DNA of 26,511 nt, from NCBI GenBank assembly GCA_001970955.1, contig MPUH01001002.1, positions 1 through 26,511 of the forward strand, in the 5' to 3' direction. The position numbers and the translations under genes were made by a program. Below, piece after piece: positions 1 to 9,417 of the stretch. The notes under the pieces are model-generated. The model worked only from the letters and a program-made list of their open reading frames with translations, was not told where the DNA came from and searched no databases. Positions within the stretch are counted from its first letter, which is position 1. Every line of letters starts with the position of its first letter. This DNA is from Stentor coeruleus. Its lineage: Eukaryota > Ciliophora > Heterotrichea > Heterotrichida > Stentoridae.

Positions 1-110
1 CATCCACAACTAGTCAAGCACTCTGTTTTATCGGAGTTAGGGCATTTAGAAAAACACTCACTACATGCGATGACGAATGGGAATAGTAATGATGTTACTA
101 AGATTATCAT
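1..110 (-). CDS. Partial secreted Cys-rich protein, N-terminus only
   Basis: Reading leftward from an ATG at 110, the frame stays open for 36 codons to the window edge. The first 15 residues are a hydrophobic stretch (MIILVTSLLFPFVIA) that looks like a signal peptide. It is followed by closely spaced cysteines at residues 16, 19, 23, 31 and 35 (C-x2-C-x3-C-x7-C-x3-C). Ciliates carry many large secreted or surface proteins with furin-like or growth-factor-receptor-like Cys-rich repeats starting this way, so that is the likely class; this is inference from spacing alone. The fragment is too short to name a function, and most of the gene lies beyond the left edge. A chance frame is possible, but signal peptide plus patterned cysteines makes a real gene more likely than not. 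Confidence 0.5.
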   Translation of the reverse strand, partial: MIILVTSLLFPFVIACSECFSKCPNSDKTECLTSCG

Positions 111-441
111 ATTAAAATTATAACCACAGAAAAAATGGTAAATTTTCCTATCAGATAGATTTCAAAAGTTATAAGTATAATACAAAGATTATATTTATTC
201 AAGTTTTCCAACACATAAACACTGAAAACTTTTATTTTATATCATTTTAACCCCTTTCCCAATCCTTCTCTAAGAGAATAAACCCCTAACCGCTTATACA
301 GAAATCTTCCCTAAGCTAAAAATCTTTCTAAAAAATCAATCGAAGTCTATGTTTTTCTTTAAAATTATATATTTACATGCAAAAAGTTTTAAAAAAATTG
401 TATAAAAAGATAATATTATTGAAATATTAGTTTTCTTATAG
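111..441. other. Intergenic 5' flank / 3' flank
   Basis: The stretch lies between the start of the Cys-rich gene (-) and the end of the dynein light chain gene (-). Roughly 220-330 is rich in C and A on the + strand, including a run of CCCC/CCCT words, and so G/T-rich on the strand of the light chain gene it follows. I see no further coding frame or RNA gene. Confidence 0.5.
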
Positions 442-717
442 CTAAGCACTCTTAAATAATAGTACTCCCATCTGGCCTATGTAAAAATAGATATAGTTTT
501 TTGCTTCAAAAGTGACATGCGCGCCAAAGTTCCTACCGACTATACAGTGCCAATTAGGTTGATACTTTTCTTCAAAGGTTTTTTTGATATAAGATGCGAT
601 TTCTTGTTCGTTACTTTTATCCTGGGCAGCTCTTATGCCTGTTTCTATAGCAAACCCTTGCATCTCGGGTTCCATTTCACATAGTTTGATAACTGCTGTA
701 AGAGCATGTTGTGCCAT
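442..717 (-). CDS. DYNLL: Dynein light chain LC8 (DYNLL family)
   Basis: This 91-residue protein is close to the usual 89 residues of LC8. Hallmark LC8 segments are visible in order: the DIA-AYIKK-like helix (EIASYIKKTFEEKY, residues 39-52), the block NWHCIVGRNFG (55-65), the HVTFEAK strand (67-73), and the C-terminal YFYIGQMGVLLFKSA. LC8 is a homodimeric hub that binds short linear motifs in dynein intermediate chains and many other partners; in a ciliate it serves cytoplasmic and axonemal dyneins. The start is an ATG with a purine-rich AATAAA context, and the stop is TAG. The gene is intronless. The extra two residues lie in the N-terminal tail, where the family varies. The nearest upstream neighbour (1167, +) is divergent, sharing a 449-nt intergenic region. 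Confidence 0.96.
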   Translation of the reverse strand: MAQHALTAVIKLCEMEPEMQGFAIETGIRAAQDKSNEQEIASYIKKTFEEKYQPNWHCIVGRNFGAHVTFEAKNYIYFYIGQMGVLLFKSA

Positions 718-1166
718 TTTATTAAAAACTTTGTAAGATATTGTTTTTTGTTTTCAAAAACTTTACTTTTTTAAGGTTTAATAGGATAGTAATTTGTATA
801 ATCGATAAAAGTTTTTACCATTTGGATAATGATGAAAGAAATAGTTTTCGGGGGTAATAAAAGGTATTGAAGTTAAGATTTGTATAAGATTTAAAGAACA
901 AAGTAAATTAAGATATTCTTGAGATTTTTAAAGAAAATATATTCCTGAGCACTTCTATAATGGAAAAATCATTTTATCGACAAACAACACAAATAGAATT
1001 TTATCGTAAAGGCGCAATTTATATCCAACTCTGCCTTCAAATCCGCCTCTCCAATATCTTATCAATCCCTTTTTTCCAATCCACCTAATAATCTAAAGCA
1101 TTTTCTTCTTATCCTAGTACTAATCCCCAGCTTAAAAACCGAAAATTACCTATATAAAACTATAAA
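718..1166. promoter_or_regulatory. Divergent intergenic region, skew switch
   Basis: This is the shared 5' flank of the dynein light chain (-) and the gene at 1167 (+). The left part (about 725-930) is G/T-rich on the + strand and the right part (about 1015-1150) is strongly C/A-rich, so each gene sees an A/C-rich, G-poor 5' flank on its own coding strand. A TATATAAAAC stretch lies just before the ATG at 1167; in DNA this AT-rich it is weak evidence for a TATA element. No gene is seen inside. Confidence 0.4.
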
Positions 1167-1928
1167 ATGGACAACGCATCTCTATTAGAAACCAATCGGA
1201 GCGCTTTCAAAGATATATTCTCTCGCCAGCTTACCAACAAAGACCTAAAATGCATAACCCACAAGCACTTTTTTGAATTCTTATGCACAGTCAAAATCTA
1301 CCCAGACCTCATTTCCTCATTTGATCTAAAAAAAATTCTATCAACAGTTCTCAAAAAAAAGCTTTCTGAAAAGCGTCCTGGAGAAATTTCATATTCCAAC
1401 TTTGAAAAACTCTTATTATCAATTTCTGACCACTGTTTCCCATCTGGAGACTCTTTAAAGTTTTTAATTACTCATATAAAAAGCATGTGCCACGTACTTT
1501 TTCACACAACTTTACATACAAAGGTTAATTCTACTCATACAAACCAAGAAGTTCCTGAGATTGTTAAAAACAATTTTAAAGTAATACCTCGAACTAGAAT
1601 CAGTAATAATTTGAGTAATAAAAGGAAATCTTTGAATAAATCTACATCACAAAAATTATCAATGAGTGGATTAACAAGTCCTAAAACTAATATTACGACT
1701 TTACAGAAAGTATTTGAATTTAAAAGCCCAAGTTTGAAAATGCTTACAACTAGGAATAAAGAGAGGAATAGAGATTTGGATAAAAGAATAATTAGGGTTA
1801 ATATGATATTTGAGAAATTTAGGCAAAGGTATGATACTGTTACTGAAGAAAATTTAGGGAAAAAACAATCGTTGTATGAAATAGATAAAATGATGGAGAA
1901 AAAACACAATAATGTAAGATTTATATAG
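1167..1928 (+). CDS. Unrecognised 253-aa protein, EF-hand-like N-terminus
   Basis: The frame runs from an ATG to a TAG with no intron. Residues about 20-95 look like a helical pair of degenerate EF-hand or p25-alpha-like modules: FFEFL, then a helix-breaker YPDLISSFDLKKIL, then ISYSNFEKLLLSIS. No canonical DxDxDG calcium loop is present, so calcium binding is not expected. Residues about 125-190 are Ser/Thr/Asn/Lys-rich and probably disordered. Residues 195-253 are highly charged and helical (for example NKERNRDLDKRI), consistent with a coiled coil or microtubule-associated tail. Small EF-hand-like plus coil proteins are common in ciliate cortex and axonemes, which is only a hint here. The open frame on the opposite strand (1535-1942) is less convincing: its residues are a low-complexity Leu/Ile/Ser/Phe mirror of this gene. 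Confidence 0.75.
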   Translation: MDNASLLETNRSAFKDIFSRQLTNKDLKCITHKHFFEFLCTVKIYPDLISSFDLKKILSTVLKKKLSEKRPGEISYSNFEKLLLSISDHCFPSGDSLKFLITHIKSMCHVLFHTTLHTKVNSTHTNQEVPEIVKNNFKVIPRTRISNNLSNKRKSLNKSTSQKLSMSGLTSPKTNITTLQKVFEFKSPSLKMLTTRNKERNRDLDKRIIRVNMIFEKFRQRYDTVTEENLGKKQSLYEIDKMMEKKHNNVRFI

Positions 1929-2049
1929 AAATGGATAATCAAACTTGGGTTTGAGCTTTGGAGACTACAAACTGCAATGCTAAGGTAATTAATCTATTTA
2001 ATAACATTGAAATTTAACACTATATTTCAAAGGAAATTAACATTACTTA

Positions 2050-2883
2050 TTACTCTGGTATTTGTATCAACAAAGGTGAAAAAATCTCATCATGTGCACC
2101 TGGGGCTATATTAATCTCAGTGCCAAGGTCAATCGGACTGGCTTGTGATGACCCAATTCCAAACTTATCCAAGGATTTTTTTGGTATATGAACATACAAA
2201 TGGTTTTTATAAACTTTTCTTTGTACTTTATTATTCATCTGAAACTCTTTAACTTCTGTTTCTAAACTTTCTATTTTCTTTTCCAACTTTAAAATTTCTT
2301 CATTCTTCATAGCTAATTCCGCTTTCAATTCCTTACGTTCTTTTTTTAATTCAAATGCTGCATTTCTCCTTTTTTTAACTTGAGCTTGTGAGTCCAAAGC
2401 TTCAATCGCTAGTTTTTTATATCTTTTTGTTAACCTTTTTAAGTCTTCTGAAGTATTGTTTAGGTTTTTTTGCAAAATTTCTTCAGTATTTTTGACTTCT
2501 TGAATATACTCTTCTAATATACTCTTAACTTTAGTAAGTAAAGTTGTGAGTTCGGGATTTATGACAATTAAATCTTCCATTACAGAAAAAGCTGCAGAAA
2601 TTTTTTCAGATGGGTCTTGGTCGATTCTAAACAGAAGTTTAGATTCAAGCTTTGATATTTTATGTGAGTATGTGCTGAAAGTAAATCTAGTAACTGTTGG
2701 GGACAATGTACTGTTTAACCCATCAGTAAAAGCTGAGTTTACTTTTTTTAGTGAAACTGTTTGATTTATTAGGTCTGTGTCTTGCTCTTTTAAGGACTTG
2801 GGTTTGAGTTTTGCAAGAATTGTTCCTCGGGCTAGAGAGTTTTTGTTTAAAAAAGATTTGTTTCGGAGGTTTTGAATGGACAT
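2050..2883 (-). CDS. Coiled-coil protein, 277 aa
   Basis: The start is the ATG at 2883; the frame is open six codons further upstream but has no ATG there. The N-terminal third (1-95) is basic and Ser/Thr-rich. Residues about 95-130 form a hydrophobic helical region (SAAFSVMEDLIVINPELTTL). Residues about 125-225 are a continuous charged coiled coil (LKKERKELKAELAMKNEEI and similar heptads). The C-terminal 50 residues leave the coil and end in a hydrophobic motif, LLIQIPE. There is no enzymatic motif. A structural role in the cytoskeleton or basal body fits the composition, but no family is recognised. The stop is TAA. The 5' flank is long and G/T-rich on the + strand, and contains the tandem repeat at 3342-3474. 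Confidence 0.78.
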   Translation of the reverse strand: MSIQNLRNKSFLNKNSLARGTILAKLKPKSLKEQDTDLINQTVSLKKVNSAFTDGLNSTLSPTVTRFTFSTYSHKISKLESKLLFRIDQDPSEKISAAFSVMEDLIVINPELTTLLTKVKSILEEYIQEVKNTEEILQKNLNNTSEDLKRLTKRYKKLAIEALDSQAQVKKRRNAAFELKKERKELKAELAMKNEEILKLEKKIESLETEVKEFQMNNKVQRKVYKNHLYVHIPKKSLDKFGIGSSQASPIDLGTEINIAPGAHDEIFSPLLIQIPE

Positions 2884-3106
2884 TGAATGTTTTATAAACA
2901 ACCATCAAATGAAATGCAATTTTCACTATTATTGTATAAGAATGGTATTGTGAAGAAATTTTAGAAAGATTTTGAAGAAATTAGCGTTGAAAAATATTTT
3001 TATGATGATTAGGATTTAAGGTTGGGATTGTGGAAATATGAATTTTATTAAGATAAAAGTAAGAATTTTATGATAAATTTTTTGGTTTTAAGTGGGGTTT
3101 TGTAAA

Positions 3107-3120
3107 GGTTTTGATTAGGG
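3107..3120 (-). promoter_or_regulatory. CCCTAATCAAAACC motif, single copy
   Basis: On the minus strand this reads CCCTAATCAAAACC, in the 5' flank of the coiled-coil gene 2050-2883, about 225 nt upstream of its ATG. Close versions of the same word recur upstream of the kinase gene at 12525 and the zinc-finger gene at 21110, in the same orientation relative to the gene. It may be a promoter element; function is inferred from recurrence and position only. Confidence 0.3.
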
Positions 3121-3341
3121 ATTGAATTTTAGTTTTTTTTATGGATTTGAAGTGGTTGTGGGAATATGTAGCACTTTTTGTTAAATAATGTAAGGACTTT
3201 TAATTTTATTTAGATAATTTAAATGATATTTGAGGGCTATTGGTAAAGGCTAGATTTATGTGAATAGATAGTTATAATCTAGGCTTATATTAAGATTTTG
3301 ATTTTATGTAAATTATGATTAAAATTGTTTAGAATTTAAAA

Positions 3342-3474
3342 TTTAGGTATTTTTGGTTAGTTTTATAGGCTGTTTAGTTTTGTTGATAGTTTTAGGTTTA
3401 TGAATTTTAGGTATTTTTGATTAGTTTTATGTTTTATAGGCTGTTTAGTTTTGTTGATAGTTTTAGGTTTATGA
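3342..3474. repeat. Two-copy imperfect tandem repeat (64-71 bp)
   Basis: Two adjacent copies share TTTAGGTATTTTTG, then TTAGTTTTA, then AGGCTGTTTAGTTTTGTTG, then ATAGTTTTAGGTTTATGA. Copy 1 is about 3342-3403 and copy 2 about 3406-3474. Copy 2 has a 7-nt insertion (GTTTTAT) near its start and a G-to-A change (GGTTAG to GATTAG). This is a recent local duplication in the 5' flank of the gene 2050-2883. Confidence 0.85.
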
Positions 3475-3903
3475 TTTTCTTAATATTTGATTAAAATCAT
3501 AATGAGGATCGTTAAGATCTTAAAAAGCAGTGATGATCTATTTCTATTCGCCAAACTATATATAAATTAACATAAATTCCATCGTAAATAGGCTTTTTGA
3601 AAAGAGAGAGATGAAAGAGTATATTTTAATTTTAGAATATGATAATAAGCCAAGCTATTAAAAGTTAGGAAATCTACAAAAGCACATACCTAAAATAAAA
3701 AAAAACTATCAAACTTTGTAAAATCCATGAAAATACTCAATTTTTTCTAACATTTTTTTTCTAGCATTACCAATACACAAAATCCTTATCATTTATCAAA
3801 AAAAAAGAGCATCCAAACCATAAACTCTAAATATTATTTCTAATTTTAGTCTATGAAAATCCTAATTAACCTCAATCTAAACTCAAAACCCTTAAAAAAT
3901 TAC

Positions 3904-5949
3904 TTATTTGAGCCTTGGCTGTATAAACCCATATTTCTGTTTTAGCAATTCATGATACACATTCTGTTTAATCTTGTTATTCTTGCTTTTTTCTTTGTTT
4001 TTCAGCTTAAGACTATCATAAGACAAGCTTTTAGCATTGTAAGACTCTTTCAAAAGTCCTTTATGCAGACTTTCTCCATTATTATTCCCATTACTCGGAG
4101 ATGGCTCAACACAATTTTTACCAATTTTATATGAAGGTTCAATTTTTGTTCTGATTTCCTTAGCTGAAAAACTTGGTGGAAGAATTTGTATAGGGAATTC
4201 CTTTGCCTGCTCATTTTTAAAAATTTTACACCCTGGGGTGAAATTTTTGGTTGGGGATTTTATTGGGAACTCATCTGGTTTTGTAGTCATTTCTTCATCA
4301 AGTCGGCTTCTTTGATATATTTCTCTGATTTTTAAATCTAGTTTTTGGGTCTCTTCTTCAAGTCTTTGCAAATTATGTTGTATTTCCTCATCAAATTTGC
4401 TTATTTGTATATTGTTTTTAGCTTTTGTCTGCGCCAAAAGTGTTTTTTCCTTTAACAAAGCTTCTTTTTTTTTCTAAATATTATATACTTTTAACTCTTG
4501 GGTATTTTGGTCCTCAAATTCTTTCTTAATATCATTTTTCATTTTTTCCAGCTTATGCACATACCTTATATACAACTCTTTTTCTTTTTGACTAAGTTTT
4601 TTATCAACTTCAGTTTTAACTTTTTCTGTATAACTACCTTGAAAATCTTGTTCATATTCATTTAACTGTTGTTTGAAGAAATTTTCAGTTTCTTTTTTAT
4701 ATAATTCATATGTGAAATTAAGCTCTTCAGATACTTGTTTGAAGATTTTTTCCTGTTCGTTTTTAAATACTTCATTTTCAATTTTTCCTTCGATTTCCTT
4801 TCTGATATCCCTGTTTATTTGCTCTTTAATTGTCTGTTTATAGTCATAAACAGTTTCTAAATGTTTGCTTTTAAGAAACTCAGCTTTAGCTTCTTCAATC
4901 CAAATATCTTTACTATACTGATCTTTATCTCTAACTCTTTTCTGCATTGATTCTACAATCATTTTATAGTCTTTTTCCAGTTCATTATTAACTTCTTCTA
5001 GCAACTCTTCAATTTCACCTTCTGCCTGAAACTTAATCTCCATTTCTTTCTCACTCAAAACAACTTTTTCTTCATTTTCTAAAACTTTAACACATTTCAA
5101 TATCAAATCATCCTGACAATCTTTCCAAGCCAATTTTTCTTCCTCATAACGTTTTTTATACTCAATTTCTAACTTAGTTTTAACCTCATTTTTTTCCTTT
5201 TCATCATTTTCTCCCTTACATTCTTCCTTAAGTATTTTCAGTTTTTCTTGAAACTGAATGTTAAAATGTTCATCAATTTCATCTTCCAAAAGCTTTTTTT
5301 CCTTTTCCAAAGTTTCTTCGTATACTTTCTTATACAAAGCTTTTTTTCCTTCCTCCTCTTCGTTTTTCTTTGAATTTTTTTTCCATTCAGCCTGTTGGAG
5401 TTTCCCGTTTAATTCAAACATTTTCGTCCTCCAGAATTTTTGCAAGTTTTCCCTTTTGTCGTCGATGATTTTGATTTTTTTGTCTTCGTAAATTTTGATG
5501 ATTTTTTTTCTCTCATTTTCATGGACAAGACGCATTTTTTCTCGAATTTCCTTTTCCTTTTCTTCTAGTTCTTGTTTTTTTTCAAGTATGTCGACTGGGG
5601 TAAAAGGCGACTCTAGGCTAAAGTCTTTGTTTTTTGACTCTTTGAATTTCTGAACAAGATTTTCTTGGTTTGTTCTTAGGCTGTTAAGAAGTTCATTGAT
5701 TTTTTTAGCAGTTTGTTCTTGGATTTCAAGTATTTGAGATTTAGCTGAAGGGTTTTTTGTAGGCTGGGGAGAATCTTCGAGGAACTTTTTACGTGATTGG
5801 ATTTTCTTAGCTTGGTCTGATGAGATTATGGAGTCTACATGTTTTTCTACGGAGCTTAAGTAGTTGTAATAATCTGAATAGTCATCTGAATTGGTTGTTT
5901 CTGTGTAAATAGTACTTAGAGGGGTTAGAATGCCACTATATGTTGACAT
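3904..5949 (-). CDS. Large Glu/Lys-rich coiled-coil protein, 676 aa, one 15-nt intron
   Basis: Two adjacent minus-strand frames are one gene. The first (5949 to 4489) would end at a TAG inside GTATATAATATTTAG, a perfect 15-nt GT-AG intron. Removing it (4474-4488) joins it in frame to the second part (4473-3904), which has no ATG of its own near its start. The spliced protein is 676 residues: exon 1 gives 487 codons and exon 2 gives 189. Residues about 1-60 are Ser/Thr/Tyr-rich. About 75-540 is an almost unbroken coiled coil dense in Glu and Lys (for example EKEKEIREKMRLVHENERKK), and the coil continues across the splice junction. The last 130 residues are less ordered, basic and Ser/Asn-rich. 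There is no catalytic motif. It is likely a cytoskeletal, basal-body or cortical fibre protein; family not recognised. Confidence 0.85.
4474..4488 (-). other. 15-nt spliceosomal intron
   Basis: On the minus strand this reads GTATATAATATTTAG: GTA start, A at position 10, TAG end. It sits between whole codons, is a multiple of three, and carries an in-frame TAG if retained. Its removal fuses two coiled-coil frames with matching composition. Confidence 0.85.
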
Positions 5950-6930
5950 GTTTAAGATATTAAAGGTTTATTTTTAAATGTTTGGCATGGAATAATTAGT
6001 TTTAGGATTTTTTGAATATTGGAAGTTCATGATGATTTATTGGAGTTGGATAAGTTTTCAAAGTGACTATTAGAATAAAAAATACACTTTGATAGAGTTT
6101 TGGTTATTGGCTTTTATTGAGACAAGAATATTTTAGAGTTTTTTTATTGGGTTTTGATATGGGGGTTTTAAGTGAAGGTAAGGTGGAATTAAGTTGGAAT
6201 AGAGGTGATGAGGATTGAAATTGGAAGAAGGATTTGGTTTGGATTTTGTATGTTGGATGATCATAATGTCATAAATTGATTGCAAAACTATTAAATTTTA
6301 AGTTTTAACTTGGCGCTAAAACGCAATCCATTTTTCCATTTAGATTTAGATTTTTAAGGTCTTTAAGGTATGTATTTATAGATAGAAAATATTAAAAATT
6401 GGTCAGTATAAAAATATTTTATCATCACTTGCACACGATAAGACATTTTTTATCTTTTATCATTTTTCATTGGCATATAAAATGCAAATTATGATACAAT
6501 ATTATGAGTGAAAGCATATCTTTACTTCAAGGATTTTGTTTATTATTATAGGGTCTGAGATTTATATTCAGGCTCTTGTAAAGATTATAAAATGCATAAG
6601 AATTAGTTTAAAAGATTTCCATGGGGTATATCCTAAATATATATTCAGCCTGGGTTTCATATTCGATTTTTTCTAACACAAAGTTATATAAATAATGCAA
6701 AACCTTACAAAAAAATAAAAATCAGTGATTATAACTTTACAATACCTGATTTATTTTTATTTTATACACAAAACCAAATAAACAATTAAAATACATTATA
6801 ATAATTTCATCAGCATTTTCGATAAAATTGCTATCTCATCCTATTAAAAATCCTAACATTATTCAAATCACATTAAAATTGTATAAAATCCATCTAAATC
6901 CTTAAAAAACTTTGTATTAACCCCATATAA
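5950..6930. promoter_or_regulatory. Divergent intergenic region, 981 nt
   Basis: This is the shared 5' flank of the coiled-coil gene (-) and the aminopeptidase (+). The left part (about 6000-6260) is rich in G and T on the + strand, including GGGGGTTTTAAG and GGAAGAAGGATT words. The right part (about 6690-6930) is A/C-rich. The skew therefore flips between the two genes. A 15-codon ATG frame at about 6505 ends quickly, and no gene is supported. ATATAA directly precedes the aminopeptidase ATG. Confidence 0.4.
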
Positions 6931-9417
6931 ATGGAAAGTCATCATCGTCTTTCACCTTTCTGTTATCCATCTCATTATACCATCTCTTTAACAGTGTAAC
7001 TTTTCCTCAGCGATATCGAAACTCAAACATACACGGGTAACGAGCTTATCTCCTTAAACATTTCCAAGCCTATCAACATAATCCATCTACACTGCAGAAG
7101 TCCAGTAATCATAACAAAAATATCAAACCACCTAACATCTGAAGATCTGCAATATACAAATAAAAATAACGATATAATAGAAATATCTCTACAAAATGAA
7201 CAAACAAACAATCTTATTTTGCATATAACTTTTCAAGGACGTATCGTCAAATATTGTAAAGGGTTTTTTATAAGCTACAAAGATGATGAAAAAATGGTAT
7301 CAACACAATTCGAACCGAACTATACAAGAAAAACCTTTCCATGTTTTGATGAGCCTAGTTTCAAAAGTGTATTCCAATTGCAAATAACAGTAAATAGTGA
7401 ATATATTGTAATATCAAATATGCCAGGAACAATTCAGAAAATAAATGATTTCATAAACATAACTTCTTTTGAAGCTAGTCCTATAATGCCATGTTATTTA
7501 TTACATTGGACTATCTGCAAACATAAATTTATTAATACAAACTTAGGGAGTACTGAAATAAAAGTTTTTTCTCAAGATCCAAGTAAATCTTTTGATCATT
7601 TAACCCTTGCTAAAGATGCTTTAGCCTATTACAACCAATTATTTTCTCTTCCTTACAATCTGCCTAAGCTAGACTTAATAGCTGTGTTTAGTAAAATCTA
7701 GGCAGGGTTAACTTTTGTGGCAATGGAAAACTGGGGTTCAATAACATTCCAAAGTTTGTATCTAGAAAAACTCCCAGATGATAATCAAAAAGTTTTTAAA
7801 GACTCTAAAGTTATATGTCATGAACTTGCCCATATGTGGTTTGGAAATCTTATCACCCCTGCTTGGTGGAATGATTTATGGCTTAATGAAAGTTTTGCTA
7901 GCTATTTAGAATATAAATGTTTAGCTAGTATCCGTCCTGAACAAAAATCTTGGTTGAATTTTGTTGTTGATCTGACAAGTTTTGCGTTAAAAAAAGATGA
8001 CCCTGTATCCAACTCACACCCTATAGAAATTTTGAATTTTGACAACAAAAAAATCAGCAGATTTTTTGATAGTATTTGTTATATGAAAGGAGCTTCGGTA
8101 CTTTGTATGATTGAGGATCTTATAGGAGAAAAGGTTTTGGAGAATGTATTTTGTAACTATTTGGCCAAGTATAAATTAGGAAATGTTACAAGCCAAAGTT
8201 TTTTTGATGTGATTATGGGATTTACAGAATTGGATATGCAGAAAATATTGATTAGTTGGATTAGACAAGTTGGTTTACCATTAGTAATACTAAGCAAAAT
8301 GCATGAGAATATATTTAAGGTTATGCAAAGAGCTTATGATTTTGATAGTAAAGGGATATGGAGTATTCCAATTAAATATGTGACTGATACAGGAAAGGTT
8401 GGTGTTTATTTGCTTGAAAGTGAAGAAGGAATTATTGAAATAAATGCGGTATGGATAAAACTTAATTACCAATCTAGAGGTTTTTATAGAGTTTTATATG
8501 ATGATTACAAAGAAATATTTGAAAACATTAGAAATTTATCAGCTGAAGATAGACTAGGACTTGTTCAAGATATATTTTCCCATTATCTAAAAGCAATACT
8601 GCCTTTTTCAAAAATTCATGACTTAATATCGGCCCTTATCCCTGAATATGAATTTTCTATAGTGAATATTATAATAAATTTTATTCAAAACAATTTGTTA
8701 AACCGATTTTTATCTAAACCCATTAGTAAAATGCTTGAAAATTTCCTCATGCCTTTATGGGACAGATTCGGCTACAACAAAAACGATCAAAGTTCAAATT
8801 TAGATTTCAAACCATTAAGAAATCTATATTGTGATAGTCTTTTATGTATCTGTAAATCTGAAAAAGTTGCAATAAATCTACTAGAAAAAGTTAGAAATGA
8901 TCCTGAAAATAAAGAAAAATACTACAAATGTTTATTAGTTTTTGAAAATATAAAAGAAACTAAAGATTTAGCTGAATCTTCATCTGAGTTTTCTAATTAT
9001 ATATTTTTATACTCTGAAAACTATGATCTTGTTAAAAAAGCTTTAAATACTTGTTTAATGTCTAAAAATAATGAGAATCCTGATGTTGAGAAAACGTTAA
9101 ATGATGCTGCTGGTTTTAGACATAGTAAATACTTTAATGATAGTTTTTTAAAAGCACTTATTGATGAATGTGTTGATAATGAAAATGAAATGTTCAGAGA
9201 GGAGATTAGGAAGATTATTGAAATTTATAAAGAAAAAATTGAATATTGTGATAATGAGATGATTGGGTTTATTGAAGAAAAAATCGAGAAAATTGGGGAT
9301 GAGAGTATGAAAGATTTACTTAGAGGATGCTTGGAGAAGTTTTGTTTAGGGATAAAGATTGAAGGGAAAAAAACAGATGCTTTGCAGTATTTTTTAGATG
9401 GAGGAAGTTTATTTTAG
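6931..9417 (+). CDS. M1-family zinc aminopeptidase, 818 aa, two 15-nt introns
   Basis: Splicing 6931-6995, 7011-7690 and 7706-9417 gives 819 codons including the TAG stop. The start at 6931 is chosen because its frame gives the family N-terminus (PSHYTISLTVDIE, with TYTGNE just after). In order: FPCFDEP substrate-barrel motif in exon 2; an exopeptidase motif MENWG at 255-259; zinc site HELAH at 287-291 with the third ligand E310 (in WLNES) exactly 18 residues later; and the transition-state Tyr374 in CYMKGA. The C-terminal half (about 440-818) resembles the helical ERAP1-C domain. It removes N-terminal residues from peptides, probably in the cytosol, since no signal peptide is seen. The length matches puromycin-sensitive-type relatives. 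One oddity is VAMEN where the family has GAMEN. Confidence is high in family, less in physiological substrate. Confidence 0.94.
6996..7010 (+). other. 15-nt spliceosomal intron (aminopeptidase intron 1)
   Basis: The sequence is GTAACTTTTCCTCAG, splitting a Val codon after its second base (GT|C). It contains an in-frame TAA. Its removal is the only 15-nt choice that keeps frame and restores the M1 N-terminus. It ends in CAG and has no A between positions 5 and 13, unlike the other three introns here. Confidence 0.85.
7691..7705 (+). other. 15-nt spliceosomal intron (aminopeptidase intron 2)
   Basis: The sequence is GTAAAATCTAGGCAG. Removing it eliminates an in-frame TAG and leaves exactly seven residues between the conserved LDLIAV strand and MENWG, the same spacing as in typical M1 enzymes. 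It ends in CAG. The alternative 3' site at the internal TAG would give 11 nt and break the frame. Confidence 0.8.

Larger units (their letters stand above)
2884..3903. other. 1-kb intergenic region with skew switch
   Basis: The region lies between two minus-strand genes and holds no convincing coding frame. From about 2940 to 3480 the + strand is very G/T-rich and C-poor (5' flank of the gene ending at 2883). From about 3690 to 3903 it turns A/C-rich (3' flank of the gene whose stop is at 3904). It contains a two-copy tandem repeat and a GGTTTTGATTAGGG motif, both listed separately. A 16-codon ATG frame near 3611 is too short to call. Confidence 0.5.

Noticed and set aside
281-290. CCCTAA words (here and near 12404) as internal telomere repeats.
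   Set aside because: They are single words, not tandem arrays, and lie within generally A/C-rich gene flanks; no contig-end telomere is visible.
1535-1942. Minus-strand frame of 135 codons opposite the gene at 1167.
   Set aside because: It is Leu/Ile/Phe/Ser-rich, as expected of the complement of a Lys/Asn/Glu-rich gene, and shows no domain.
3611-3662. Short ATG frame of 16 codons in the 2884-3903 gap.
   Set aside because: Too short, with no supporting composition or intron continuing it.
3904-4458. A separate 184-residue gene downstream of the large coiled-coil gene.
   Set aside because: It has no ATG near its start and is joined in frame to the upstream coil by a perfect 15-nt GT-AG intron.
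7219-7701. A separate 160-residue protein before the peptidase domain, or a split pseudogene.
   Set aside because: Two 15-nt introns join all parts into a full-length M1 enzyme with correct motif spacing.
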